Made by a program: the position numbers and the translations under genes. A stretch of DNA of 64,000 bases, taken from Geobacter sp. DSM 9736 (GTDB lineage Bacteria; Desulfobacterota; Desulfuromonadia; Geobacterales; Geobacteraceae). The DNA lies in the NCBI RefSeq assembly GCF_900187405.1, contig NZ_LT896716.1:868001-932000 (forward strand), read 5' to 3'. Shown one piece after another: positions 1 to 8,827 of the stretch (positions within the stretch are counted from its first letter, which is position 1; the number at the start of each line of letters is the position of its first letter). Below the pieces are notes generated by a model. It saw only the letters and a list, made by a program, of their open reading frames with translations. It was not told the DNA's origin and made no database searches.

Positions 1-3000
1 CTGACGGGTATTCCGCAGGCGGCCCTGGCCGTCGTGAGCTGCCAGGACACGATCAACACGAACACGAGCATCCGCTACAGCGATGCCCTTGTCTCGTTCA
101 AGTCATACAACGGGAAGACATACGCTATTGCCAGATCGGCGGCGACGGGAGGGACTTCCGCCGCAGAGACGTTCTTCGACTTTACTGCCAACATCACCCG
201 CGCGTATGCGCTGACCGGCGACTCTACCGGCTCCCTCAAAAATCTCCTTTCACTTGGCCAGTACGGAGCCGCAACCCCCGTCAGGATAACCAGCACAGAG
301 ATCCAGCAGTTCATCCTTACCCAGTACGGCAAATATCTCGGAAGCTCAGCCACTGCCAAGAGCAGTTACATAGACGCCTGGAAAGAGTACGGCTCAGGCG
401 GGTTCACCGCCATCGATGGATCGATCCTCCCCTATACGAACTGGCCCTCACCGGTTTACACGGGGCAGAACCCGCAGGCCGTCGTCATGGGAGCGGACGG
501 CACATGGACAAGCGGGCTCGATGGGCTGAGAACAGCCCAGATAGTACAGTTCGACGGAGTCCTCGACTGTGCCACCGATTTTTCCCAACCACAGTCGGGT
601 ACCGGTACAACCACGACCCCGCCGCCGACCGGTTCAGGCGATCCCGACCTGGCGAAGCCCGTATGCGGCCAGGATGTGAATGGTAACGGCTATGCTGCCG
701 ACCCGGGAGAGATCGCAAACTGCCTCCAGACGGCACAGGGACTTCTCTGCCCGATCAGCGCCGTCAACTGCGTTGAAAGCTACTCCTCCCCTGTGTGTCC
801 CGCCGGATCAGCGTTGGACACCTCACGTGACATGTGCCAGGCCCCGGCCGGAGTCACATGCGGAGCAGGCTATACCTATGATGCTTCCATCGACCGATGC
901 GTCCAGCCAGTCACCTGCCCGGATGGCGGCACATTCAACGCGGTGACCGATCAGTGCGAAAAGCTGGTCCTGAACGAGTGTCCAACCGGCTACACCTATG
1001 ACAGCACGTTGGACGCCTGCCGCATGAGCGCGAACTGTTCAGGGACTCTCAACCCGGCTAAGGACCGCTGTGAGACTCCACCCGCCTGGAAATGCCCGAC
1101 CGGTTTTACCTACAACGCATCCAGCGCCAAATGCGAGGCAACGCCATACTGTCCGACCGGAACGGCATACGATGCCGGCAGAGATCGTTGCGAGGTTTCC
1201 ATCGGCAGTTGCCCGACCGGATACACCTACAACCTCGTCTTCGACAAATGTACCGCACCGGTCAGCTGTTCGTCCGGGGGAAGCCTCAACGGCACTACCG
1301 ATACATGCGAGACAACCAGTTCAATCTCATGCCCGGCAGGCACGACGTACAACGCTGCTAGTGGCAAATGCGAAGCCCAACCGACATGCTCCTCGCCTGG
1401 CAATTACAGTAAGACCTATGATCTCTGCCTCACTCCTTCAACAGGAACGGTCTGTCCGGCCGGGTACGCATACAGCTCGACTTATGGAACCTGTATCTCC
1501 AGCCCCTCCTGCGTTGGCGGGACATATAGCGCCGTCAATGACCGGTGCGAAACCCCCGTAAGCTACTCCTGCTCAAATGCTGGTTACTCCTACAACTCGG
1601 CAATGGGGCGCTGCGAGAAAACACCGGTCTGCTCCCAGGGTGCCTACAATGCGACCTACAATGTCTGCCTGCAGAGTCACACCCCCACCTGTTCCGCAGG
1701 TTATACTTACAACGCCGGGACAGGCCGGTGCGAACTCGTCCCGCAATGCGGCCAGGGAGCCTATAACCCTGTCACCAACAAATGTGAAAGCGGATCCAGC
1801 TATACTTATCCAGCTACTCCAGTCGTGACGGGCGGCGTAGTTTTCAATAAGCCTATCTATACTTCCAGCACCGGATTTCTTGACTATGTCTATAGCAGTT
1901 CCGGAAGCGGGCACACCATCATTTATGGATACACGGCAGCATCGTCATTCAGTGGCGGAATTCCTGTTTATGTCTATCCACCCTCGGGAAATCTCGCTTT
2001 CGTCTCGTCAGGATACCCTCTTCACAGCTACGTAAGCCCTGTGAATTACGGGGGTATGAAAAAAATCTATTATTCGAGCACCAGCGCCAGAATGCTGGTA
2101 ATCAACTCGCAATATTTTTTCAATGGCTACGTCGCTCCTTCGCCAGGTACTTATGGTGGGACTACCACATATACCTGCCCGAGTGGCGGAACCCTCAGCG
2201 GTACAACCTGCATCGTCAACACCCTTGTCCAGACCAGTCCCACTTGCCCCGGCGGGAACTTCCAGGACAGCGGCGTCTCGGGGGATGTTTGCTGGACAAG
2301 CTATACTCCCTCCTGCCCGGGTGGTATGACGTATGACAGCTCCATAGGCTATTGCACCGTTGCCCCGACTTGCACGAACGGCGTCCTCGACGGCTCGCGC
2401 GACGTCTGTTATCAGTCTGCGAATGCCGGCTGCCTAAGCGGATATTCCGTTTCCGGCAACATTTGCATTGCTTCCACTTCGTGCGGAGGCGGCGGGTCTT
2501 TGAATGGCTCGATTGATTACTGCACGTACCCCGTCTCATACTCATGCCCCAGCGGATACAGTTACAGCGCCACCTACGGCCAATGCTATCAGACCGCCAA
2601 CTGTGGCGTCGGCTCCCTGAGCGGTTCGCTCGATATCTGCCAGCAGTCATACTCGCTCACATGCCCATCCGGTTACACCCTGAACGGTTCCACCTGCCAG
2701 GCGTCACCCTCGTGTACCACCGGGGGGAGCTACAGCGCTTCCCTCGATCTCTGCGATGGCGGCTCGAACGTCTGCAGTTCCCCCCTCGTTCTCGATTCCG
2801 GCGTCGGCAAATGCTATCAGCCTGCCAGCTGTTCCGGTGGAACACTCAACGTCGGAACCGACAAGTGTGAAGCTGCCGCGACCGTGAATTGCGGATCGTG
2901 GACATGGGACGGCTCCGCTGAGGTATGTTTCTCTCCTCCTGTCTGCAACCTTGGTGTTTACGATGCCACTGCCAACGAGTGCCGTGCGACCATCACCAGG

Positions 3001-4266
3001 AATTGCGGCACCTACGGCTGGTCGTCGACACAAGAGAAATGCATCTACGAGATAGTCTGCCCGAAAGATGGTAGCTATTCACTCAGCAGCACGGTTGCCT
3101 ACTCCCCAACCCTCGACAAATGCGTCTCCGACACGCAGCATAGCTGCCCGGCCGGCACAGCGTATAACGGGCTCCCCATCGGCAAATGCGAGGCGGTCCC
3201 CACCTGCACCGGCGACGGGATTTACAACCCGAGGTTTCATACCTGCTATCTGGGCATGAACACCTGTCCCCTTGGTATCCAGTACACCTGCATGAACAAC
3301 AGCGGCACCATGCAGTGCTCGCCAAATCACTGCTTCACTGCCGGTACGAGTGGTACGGAAGAGACGACCACCATGGATGAGTCGATGATGCAGAATGACG
3401 GCCAGCGCGACCAGGACGGCAACTGTCTCGACCAGCTCTTCGTCTTCAACGGCAAGGCATCCCGCTGCCGCCCGCCTGGTCTAACGGTGGGGATGATCAA
3501 CGACTGCTGCCAGAGCGACAGTGTCGGCTCCGACGACATGGGGAGCAATATCTCCATGGTGGCAAATGGGGTTCAGACAGCCTACGAGATCGGCCAGGTC
3601 GCCTATTACTCATACATGGTAGGAACCGGAGCGGCAACGGTCACACCGATTGTCGGGACGGCATCAGTTGGAATTGTTACTGCCACCGGAACCACTACGG
3701 TGAGCGGCGCCGTTGCCACCGGGGTCTCGGCAGCGGCTGCCGGCGGAAGCACCGGGGCCGCAGCGGTTGGTACCGCAATGCAGGCCTATGTCGGCGCTCT
3801 TCTGAATCCCGCCACCATCGCAGTTGCCGTGGTCGTCATGGTCGTGATGAAGGTCCTGATGGGGAACGGATGCGATCAGGGGGACATACAGACCGGGATG
3901 CAGGCGGCTGCGAAAGACTGCCACTACATCGGTGACTACTGTGAGAAGAAGTGGCCTCTCGTCGGCTGCGTCCAGAAGGCGAAGGGGTACTGCTGCTTCA
4001 ACACGAAGATGGCCCGGATCATCCACGAACAGGGCAGGCCGCAACTGCAGGCGTTCGGCACCGATGGCGGCTGGGGAACTGCCGTTTCTCCGAACTGCCG
4101 CGGTTTCACGCCGGATGAGTTCCAGTCGCTCGACTTCTCCCGCATCGATCTCTCCGAGTATTTCGGTGACATTCAGAAGGATCTCGACACGAAGATCCAG
4201 GGAGCGCAGACGACGATTCGGAACAAGGTGCAGCAGCAATTCGGGAAAACGACGGGAGCCCACTGA
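1..4266 (+). CDS. traN: TraN-type mating-pair stabilisation protein, giant repeat-rich form (5' partial)
   Basis: Outer-membrane adhesin of F-type conjugation that stabilises contact with the recipient. The frame is open from base 1 and begins inside what looks like a signal peptide end (ALAVVSC), so the GTG at 34 is probably not the start and the gene is cut by the window edge. The C-terminal part is typical TraN: cysteine-rich blocks with CCQSD and CCFNTKMARIIHEQGRPQL. The middle is unusual: about 17-18 cysteine-rich modules of roughly 40 residues, each with about four Cys and a C-P-x-G-Y-x-Y-N/D pattern, in two blocks (about residues 240-590 and 720-1100) split by a Tyr/Ser/Gly-rich stretch. 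At more than 1400 residues it is over twice the F-plasmid protein (about 600). A Gly/Ala hydrophobic segment lies near residues 1190-1280. Its stop overlaps the traW start by one base. Confidence 0.93.
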   Translation: MTGIPQAALAVVSCQDTINTNTSIRYSDALVSFKSYNGKTYAIARSAATGGTSAAETFFDFTANITRAYALTGDSTGSLKNLLSLGQYGAATPVRITSTEIQQFILTQYGKYLGSSATAKSSYIDAWKEYGSGGFTAIDGSILPYTNWPSPVYTGQNPQAVVMGADGTWTSGLDGLRTAQIVQFDGVLDCATDFSQPQSGTGTTTTPPPTGSGDPDLAKPVCGQDVNGNGYAADPGEIANCLQTAQGLLCPISAVNCVESYSSPVCPAGSALDTSRDMCQAPAGVTCGAGYTYDASIDRCVQPVTCPDGGTFNAVTDQCEKLVLNECPTGYTYDSTLDACRMSANCSGTLNPAKDRCETPPAWKCPTGFTYNASSAKCEATPYCPTGTAYDAGRDRCEVSIGSCPTGYTYNLVFDKCTAPVSCSSGGSLNGTTDTCETTSSISCPAGTTYNAASGKCEAQPTCSSPGNYSKTYDLCLTPSTGTVCPAGYAYSSTYGTCISSPSCVGGTYSAVNDRCETPVSYSCSNAGYSYNSAMGRCEKTPVCSQGAYNATYNVCLQSHTPTCSAGYTYNAGTGRCELVPQCGQGAYNPVTNKCESGSSYTYPATPVVTGGVVFNKPIYTSSTGFLDYVYSSSGSGHTIIYGYTAASSFSGGIPVYVYPPSGNLAFVSSGYPLHSYVSPVNYGGMKKIYYSSTSARMLVINSQYFFNGYVAPSPGTYGGTTTYTCPSGGTLSGTTCIVNTLVQTSPTCPGGNFQDSGVSGDVCWTSYTPSCPGGMTYDSSIGYCTVAPTCTNGVLDGSRDVCYQSANAGCLSGYSVSGNICIASTSCGGGGSLNGSIDYCTYPVSYSCPSGYSYSATYGQCYQTANCGVGSLSGSLDICQQSYSLTCPSGYTLNGSTCQASPSCTTGGSYSASLDLCDGGSNVCSSPLVLDSGVGKCYQPASCSGGTLNVGTDKCEAAATVNCGSWTWDGSAEVCFSPPVCNLGVYDATANECRATITRNCGTYGWSSTQEKCIYEIVCPKDGSYSLSSTVAYSPTLDKCVSDTQHSCPAGTAYNGLPIGKCEAVPTCTGDGIYNPRFHTCYLGMNTCPLGIQYTCMNNSGTMQCSPNHCFTAGTSGTEETTTMDESMMQNDGQRDQDGNCLDQLFVFNGKASRCRPPGLTVGMINDCCQSDSVGSDDMGSNISMVANGVQTAYEIGQVAYYSYMVGTGAATVTPIVGTASVGIVTATGTTTVSGAVATGVSAAAAGGSTGAAAVGTAMQAYVGALLNPATIAVAVVVMVVMKVLMGNGCDQGDIQTGMQAAAKDCHYIGDYCEKKWPLVGCVQKAKGYCCFNTKMARIIHEQGRPQLQAFGTDGGWGTAVSPNCRGFTPDEFQSLDFSRIDLSEYFGDIQKDLDTKIQGAQTTIRNKVQQQFGKTTGAH

Positions 4267-4904
4267 TGAAATTTCTGCTCGTGGTATTGGCCGTCTTAGC
4301 CGCTTCCGTTGTCCATGCAGGAAATCTGGGGACTGTCGGGGCGATGTACGAAATTGCCGAGAAAGATGCTCTTGCGGAGATCGAAGATCGAGCGAGGAAC
4401 ATCGACTGGAGCAAGGTCATCAAAAGGAAACAGATCGAGGATTACGACGGCCCGCGGGATCGTGTAACCCTGCCTCGTGCCGCAAGGGACAGAAGCTTTG
4501 CCGTGGACATGACTTGGACGCTGCAGATGGACGTGCCGGATGGCAAAGGAGGGATTCTCTATCCGAAGGGTTACCGATTCAACCCGCTCGAGTACGTGAC
4601 ATTCGCCAAGACTCTTGTCGTGATCAACGGCAATGACCCGGAGCAGGTGAAATGGTTTGCCGGATCGGAATACAAAGGACGGATGGATGTGACGGTTCTC
4701 CTCACGGAGGGGCAGTACGGAAAGCTCGGAAAGAAGCTCGATGTTCCTCTGTTTTACGCAAACAGCAACATCATTGAGCGGTTGCAGCTATCGGCCGTCC
4801 CCTCGGTCGTAAGGCAGGAAGGAAACGTTATGGTCGTCCATGAATTCCCTTTACCGTCTAAGCGGAGCCGGGACGTTTCAGGGAAGCGGAGAGGGTCACG
4901 ATGA
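4266..4904 (+). CDS. traW: TraW conjugal transfer protein
   Basis: Periplasmic F-type T4SS protein that acts with TraU and TrbC in pilus assembly. The 212-residue product starts with a Sec signal peptide ending VVHAG and has the family layout, with the conserved tail region LFYANSNIIERLQLSAVP and a YPKG..FNPL motif in the middle. The start overlaps the traN stop by one base (TGATG) and its own stop overlaps traU by four (ATGA), so the three genes are translationally coupled. Length fits the family (about 200). Confidence 0.92.
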   Translation: MKFLLVVLAVLAASVVHAGNLGTVGAMYEIAEKDALAEIEDRARNIDWSKVIKRKQIEDYDGPRDRVTLPRAARDRSFAVDMTWTLQMDVPDGKGGILYPKGYRFNPLEYVTFAKTLVVINGNDPEQVKWFAGSEYKGRMDVTVLLTEGQYGKLGKKLDVPLFYANSNIIERLQLSAVPSVVRQEGNVMVVHEFPLPSKRSRDVSGKRRGSR

Positions 4905-5926
4905 TGAAGCTTCGAATCCACCTTGCTCTGTTTGCGGTGGCCTCGATGATGTGGCTGACGGTATACACTGCCCATGCTGCTTCAGTCTGCAAGGGTACTC
5001 CCATAAATCCGGTTACCGACATCTGCTGGCAGTGCATGTTCCCTGCGCAGATCGGCAGCGTTTCCTTCGGCATGGGACAGGAGGCCGCACCTGGAAATAT
5101 CACTACGCCTACCTGTGTCTGTCCCGACAGCAAGCAGGGTGTCATCGCAGGCGTCTCGGTTGCATTCTGGGAGCACGCCCGGATGATCGAGACAGTGAAG
5201 GACCCGTACTGCTTCCCGATCCTGGGAACGGGGATGGAGAATCCGAAACCCGGGTTCTCCTCCGGCACGTCCAAGGGGCCCGGGCACAGCGACAATGAGT
5301 ATTCCTTCCAGCAGGTGCACTACTACACGTTCCCGGCGTGGTCGATCCTGAAACTCTTCATGGACTTCCCCTGTGCAGAACAGGGTGGGTTCGACCTTGC
5401 CTACATGACGGAAGTAGATCCCATGTGGAACGACGACAGCCTCTCGTTCATCATCAATCCGGAGGCGCTCCTGTTCGCCAACCCCGTTTCGCAGGTTGCC
5501 TGCGTCGCGGACAGCGTGGCTGCTACGGTCACGACACCCATCGATCCTCTTTTCTGGTGCATGGGCTCGTGGGGATCGTTCTATCCGCTCACCGGGAGCG
5601 TGAACTCCAGCGATCCTCTGAGTGTGAATGCGGGCCTTGCGGCGAGGATGCTTTTCAAGCTGGGACGGGAATCGCTCATGTTCGATACCGGGATCAACCA
5701 GTGCTCTTCCGCCGGTGTCATCACACCTATCCTCGTGAAGAGCAACTATCGGCTCCAGATCGCCAGACCTGTCCGGGGCACCGCCTGCAACCCGATAGGC
5801 AGGCCAGCCATGATCTGGGGTTCCGGTAAGAACCCTGCATGGGGGGCCGGGGCGAATTCCCCTGACAATTTCTTGTGGTCGCTGACAAGGAGGAGGGTAT
5901 GTTGCGTAGGTTATGGGCTCAATTGA
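4901..5926 (+). CDS. traU: TraU conjugal transfer protein
   Basis: Periplasmic DNA-transfer/pilus assembly protein of F-type systems. The 341-residue protein has a signal peptide (cleavage around TAHAAS), then the family pattern of many conserved cysteines: DICWQCMFP, CVCPD, DPYCFPILG, FPCAEQ, WCMGSWGSFYPL and a CCVGYG end. The usual length is about 330 residues. Two adjacent ATGs exist; the first overlaps the traW stop. The 3' end overlaps trbC by 28 bases, so the whole traN-W-U-trbC set reads as one operon. Confidence 0.94.
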   Translation: MMKLRIHLALFAVASMMWLTVYTAHAASVCKGTPINPVTDICWQCMFPAQIGSVSFGMGQEAAPGNITTPTCVCPDSKQGVIAGVSVAFWEHARMIETVKDPYCFPILGTGMENPKPGFSSGTSKGPGHSDNEYSFQQVHYYTFPAWSILKLFMDFPCAEQGGFDLAYMTEVDPMWNDDSLSFIINPEALLFANPVSQVACVADSVAATVTTPIDPLFWCMGSWGSFYPLTGSVNSSDPLSVNAGLAARMLFKLGRESLMFDTGINQCSSAGVITPILVKSNYRLQIARPVRGTACNPIGRPAMIWGSGKNPAWGAGANSPDNFLWSLTRRRVCCVGYGLN

Positions 5927-6699
5927 CTGCCTGTGCGGCGCTGTTGGCGCCCCTGTTTGGTGTTGCCTCAGGGGAGGAGGGGTCTATCTCCACACACGAT
6001 CTCTCGGAAACCCTGAATAAGGCCGGCCAGGTGGCGGGGAGGCTCACGCTCCCGAAGAACCCCGCCGAGGATGCAATGAAGGAAGCAGCAGGAAAGCTCG
6101 ATTCCTTCTATCGGTCCGAGGAATTCCAGGGACGGGTAAAGGGGGAGGCCGACAGGATAAAGGCCCAGGTTTTCGGGGAAAGCTTCGCCAGGTTCTACCC
6201 CGACAGTGCGGCAGGGGAAGGGAAGGGGAGGCTTGCCGACTCGGAGAGGGTTTATCTCTTTGTATCGTCCTCTATGCCGATCACGACGCTGCGAAATTAT
6301 GCCTCATCGATAGCTGTGATGAAGGATGCACGGGTCATGATGGTGATGAGGGGATTCGTGGGAGGAATGAGCAAGATCCAGCCTACCCTCGACTTCGTAA
6401 GTAATGTCCTTCAGGAAGATGTTTCGTGCACGTTCTCTAACGGGGAATGCCGGATGCGGCAGGTGAATCTTGTTGTTGATCCACTTCTTTTTCGGAGGTA
6501 CGCAATCGATCGAGTGCCGGCGGTAGTCTTTGCGCAAGGTGTCAAATCCGGGGATGCTGCGTTGAGCGAGGGGGACACTAATGTCTCAGCTGCTTACACT
6601 GTCTATGGTGATGCTTCACTTGAATATATTTTGGAAATGATCAGCCGCGAGGCAGGAGCTTCTTCACTCCATGCGGTAATCAAGCATGCGCAGCAATAA
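5899..6699 (+). CDS. trbC: TrbC-type F pilin assembly protein
   Basis: Periplasmic thioredoxin-fold-like protein that works with TraW and TraU in F-type pilus assembly. An upstream GTG at 5875 is in frame, but the ATG at 5899 follows a near-perfect ribosome site (AAGGAGGAG) and gives a clean signal peptide (MLRRLWAQL...GVASGEEG), so I start there (266 residues). The core has the family pattern YLFVSSSMPITTLRNYA (about residue 115), a VMRGFVGG turn, and DPLLFRRYAIDRVPAVVF near the C-terminus. It is longer than plasmid F TrbC because of an N-terminal helical part. It ends 16 bases before a convergent toxin gene. Confidence 0.9.
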   Translation: MLRRLWAQLTACAALLAPLFGVASGEEGSISTHDLSETLNKAGQVAGRLTLPKNPAEDAMKEAAGKLDSFYRSEEFQGRVKGEADRIKAQVFGESFARFYPDSAAGEGKGRLADSERVYLFVSSSMPITTLRNYASSIAVMKDARVMMVMRGFVGGMSKIQPTLDFVSNVLQEDVSCTFSNGECRMRQVNLVVDPLLFRRYAIDRVPAVVFAQGVKSGDAALSEGDTNVSAAYTVYGDASLEYILEMISREAGASSLHAVIKHAQQ

Positions 6700-6715
6700 A
6701 CAGGTACATATCGGC

Positions 6716-7174
6716 TTATGTCCGGGCAGTCAGCCGGAAGTCATATTCAAATGGAGATGTGTCGGCAATGGTTACGGAAGGAAATTCGGCATGAAGGGGA
6801 TTGATCAGGTAATTCCATCCTTCGCCACGAACCACGGCAGAGGGGACTTTGAGGAGCAGGGAACTTTTCCCATGCGCCCAGCTCCTGCCTACCTCTATCA
6901 GCTGGGGGTTGGGATGGGGGAGGAGCCAGGTCGGGGGAAGCTCTGCAACGGTCACTGTCTCAATGCTTGCGGTGTCGGGTATTTCATAGATCACGCGGCA
7001 GTAATGCTTAGGGGTGGAGAGACGGACCAAGACTTCAAGTGCTGCCAGGGCTACGGATTCCGCAGCGTAGATCATCGGAATCCCCTTGGGGTTCCAGCGG
7101 CCACCATACAGTCTGGCGCCTTCACCCGACAGGTCTGCGGCGAACTGCTGTTCAGCGATCCGGTACAGGAACAT
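6716..7174 (-). CDS. RES-domain toxin of a RES-Xre toxin-antitoxin pair
   Basis: 152-residue RES-family protein. Studied members (such as MbcT) deplete NAD+ or ADP-ribosylate a target enzyme and stop growth. Visible family signs are GGRWNPKG (residues 24-31, the conserved Arg), the Tyr at 36, AAES at 37-40 and the Glu at 47. The start overlaps the antitoxin stop by one base (TGATG), the usual antitoxin-first order. The pair lies antisense within the transfer operon, between trbC and trbI. Whether this toxin degrades NAD+ or modifies a protein cannot be told from sequence. Confidence 0.88.
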   Translation of the reverse strand: MFLYRIAEQQFAADLSGEGARLYGGRWNPKGIPMIYAAESVALAALEVLVRLSTPKHYCRVIYEIPDTASIETVTVAELPPTWLLPHPNPQLIEVGRSWAHGKSSLLLKVPSAVVRGEGWNYLINPLHAEFPSVTIADTSPFEYDFRLTART

Positions 7175-7581
7175 CAGACAAAAATCCCGTGCTGAAGCCG
7201 ACCGAGTTCATCAAGGACCTCCTGTGCACCGGTGAACGAGGAGAGATAGTCCAGGGGGCGCTTGAAGCGGAAGGTGTAGTTAGGGGTCTTAAGCCAATGG
7301 ATAGCGTTTTCCTGGGACTCCAGGACTTCGGCAGCACGTTCGTAAACCTTGCCTACCATCAGGACGTGGTCGGAAAGATGGGAATCGAGAGAGCCGCCCC
7401 GGTACCGGGCAAGGGTACGGCGAGACACGGGAACTATGTGGCAGAAATCCTCAAGAGTCAGATCCAGAGCCTCAATAAGGCGCTCAACTGCATCATACGG
7501 GAGGCCTCGCTCGATAATCTCGACAGGAGTCCGGTTCTCTTCCTCGTATCCAAGTATTTCAGCAAGAGCGGGGTTACCCAT
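7174..7581 (-). CDS. Xre/MbcA/ParS-type antitoxin (DUF2384)
   Basis: 135-residue antitoxin partner of the adjacent RES toxin. The N-terminal half has the Xre-like helix-turn-helix seen in this family (about residues 40-65, ending VSRRTLARYRGG). The C-terminal part (AIHWLKTPNYTFRFKRPLDYL, about 93-113) is the hallmark region that plugs the toxin active site. ATG start with a strong ribosome site (GGAGGTTAT). Such antitoxins usually repress their own promoter; an imperfect inverted repeat lies 30-48 bases upstream (7611-7629). Confidence 0.87.
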   Translation of the reverse strand: MGNPALAEILGYEEENRTPVEIIERGLPYDAVERLIEALDLTLEDFCHIVPVSRRTLARYRGGSLDSHLSDHVLMVGKVYERAAEVLESQENAIHWLKTPNYTFRFKRPLDYLSSFTGAQEVLDELGRLQHGIFV

Positions 7582-7610
7582 ATAACCTCCTTTGATCTTT
7601 GTGGGTAAAT

Positions 7611-7629
7611 TGTCTCATATAAAGTGACA
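7611..7629. promoter_or_regulatory. Possible operator upstream of the RES-Xre pair
   Basis: Imperfect inverted repeat with arms TGTCTC and GTGACA separated by 7 bases, in the short gap between the divergent antitoxin and trbI genes. Position and symmetry suit autoregulation by the antitoxin, and binding here could also affect trbI. This is inference from location only. Confidence 0.35.
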
Positions 7630-7662
7630 TTTGGCAAGATAAACAAAATAAGAGGTGTCGTT

Positions 7663-8094
7663 TTGGAAAATACGGAAGAAGAACTTTCACCTGGTGCTTC
7701 GGCACATTGTCCATCAAGGCAGATTGCTAGGCAGAGCTTTCTGTCTGTGGTCGAAATATCTATTTTTGTGTCTCTTGCCATTTCCGCTGCCGCTCTATTG
7801 GCCTATGACCGGTGGGGGGCTCAGAAGGTGGCGGCGGTGGACATGAAGGGCTACATTACCCTGCAGCGCTACAAATACAAGGACGGAAAGATCAATGACG
7901 AGGATCTGCGCAAGGCCTTCGATAGGCTCGAACTGTTGATGAACAGTATCCCCAGGAACAGAGTGGTCATCATGGGGGACACGGCCATACGCAACGCCGA
8001 AGTCTTCAAGCTTGGCCACGAGGAAGAGCTGAAACAGTATGAAGAACTACTTCGCAGATCTTTGCAGGAAAATCCTGCAGCTCAGGAAGAATAG
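7663..8094 (+). CDS. trbI: TrbI-type F conjugation inner-membrane protein
   Basis: Small inner-membrane protein that modulates F-pilus assembly and retraction. The frame opens at a GTG (7624), but TTG at 7663 follows an AGAGGTG ribosome site at good spacing, so I prefer it (143 residues). One N-terminal membrane helix (about residues 25-45 from the TTG) is followed by VDMKGYITLQ, the counterpart of the TFNMKQT segment of plasmid F TrbI, and later by VVIMGDTAIRNA...D/EEL-type helices. The 3' end overlaps the peptidase gene by 56 bases. The call rests on pattern, size and context. Confidence 0.72.
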   Translation: MENTEEELSPGASAHCPSRQIARQSFLSVVEISIFVSLAISAAALLAYDRWGAQKVAAVDMKGYITLQRYKYKDGKINDEDLRKAFDRLELLMNSIPRNRVVIMGDTAIRNAEVFKLGHEEELKQYEELLRRSLQENPAAQEE

Positions 8095-8554
8095 GTGGCT
8101 TTGCATCGCCGTAGTTGCGGCAGTTACTACCGAAACCATAATTCCACGCCATCTCGGCATTATCCTCACTCCGTCTCTCGATCATCGACTGTTCTGGGTG
8201 AACCGGGACCCTCAGCATGTGAAGCGGGGAGAGTACGTCTATTTCGTGGACGAGGAATTGGCAAGGAAGGTTGGGAAACCCGAAGTACCCAACGTCTTCA
8301 AGATCATCCGGTGTGACGAGGGGGATATCCTGAACGTGGACGCCGCGAAGTGCTTTTTCTGCAACGGTGAGTATATCGGCATGGCAAAGGATTATTCCCG
8401 GAAAGGGGAGAAGATGCCGCATTTTGAATTCAACGGCAGAATCCCGCCGGGCTTCATGTTCGTCATGGGCGAGCACAAGGACAGTTACGATTCACGGTAC
8501 TTCGGCCTGGTGGAGAAGAGTCGGGTCGTCGCAAGACTCTACCCGATATTGTGA
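8039..8554 (+). CDS. TraF-like S26 signal peptidase of the conjugation system
   Basis: Inner-membrane serine/lysine peptidase that processes pilin or other transfer proteins. After an N-terminal membrane segment (about residues 19-35) comes LTPSLDHRLFWVN with the probable catalytic Ser46, then KRGEYVYF, then FKIIRCDEGD with probable catalytic Lys88, and a C-terminal GEHKDSYDSRYFGLV box typical of S26 enzymes. It resembles TraF of RP4 and TrhF of R391-type elements rather than the thioredoxin-like TraF of plasmid F. The ATG start overlaps trbI by 56 bases, with GAGGAAGAG upstream. Confidence 0.86.
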   Translation: MKNYFADLCRKILQLRKNRWLCIAVVAAVTTETIIPRHLGIILTPSLDHRLFWVNRDPQHVKRGEYVYFVDEELARKVGKPEVPNVFKIIRCDEGDILNVDAAKCFFCNGEYIGMAKDYSRKGEKMPHFEFNGRIPPGFMFVMGEHKDSYDSRYFGLVEKSRVVARLYPIL

Positions 8555-8565
8555 GGAGAAGGGCA

Positions 8566-8814
8566 ATGCCTATCGAGAGATTCAATCCGCTTCACTACAT
8601 GAACCCCTCCGAGTACACCGGATTCTGGCAGAAGCTCTTCGCCACCTTCCTTTACGGCTTCTGGGGCAGGTTCTTCTTCATTTCGCTCATCGCCCTCGCT
8701 TTCTGGGTCGGGGTACGACAGAGAAATCCGACCTTGGCGGCGCTATGCCTGTTTCTTGCGGCTCTCGTTGCCTACGGCGGCGGTGTCTTGAACCTGATCA
8801 CGTCCCTGATCTGA
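8566..8814 (+). CDS. Small two-helix membrane protein in the transfer operon
   Basis: 82 residues from the ATG at 8566, which has AGGAGAA just upstream; an in-frame GTG at 8551 lacks one. Two hydrophobic helices (about residues 30-47 and 52-75) predict an inner-membrane protein. I do not recognise the family. It sits between the peptidase and a six-helix-like membrane protein, with short gaps on both sides, so a role in the transfer apparatus is likely. Pilin is a weak alternative because of the size and two helices, but there is no obvious long leader. Confidence 0.7.
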   Translation: MPIERFNPLHYMNPSEYTGFWQKLFATFLYGFWGRFFFISLIALAFWVGVRQRNPTLAALCLFLAALVAYGGGVLNLITSLI

Positions 8815-8827
8815 GAGGAGAATAAAG

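Noticed and set aside
2216-2650. Minus-strand frame within traN
   Set aside because: Shadow of the repeat-rich coding DNA; Arg/Ser-rich nonsense.
700-3300. CRISPR-like or minisatellite DNA repeats in traN
   Set aside because: The repetition is at protein level; bases differ between modules and the frame is continuous.
7039-7608. 189-residue plus-strand frame over the RES-Xre pair
   Set aside because: It is the complement of the antitoxin and toxin genes, with no family pattern of its own.
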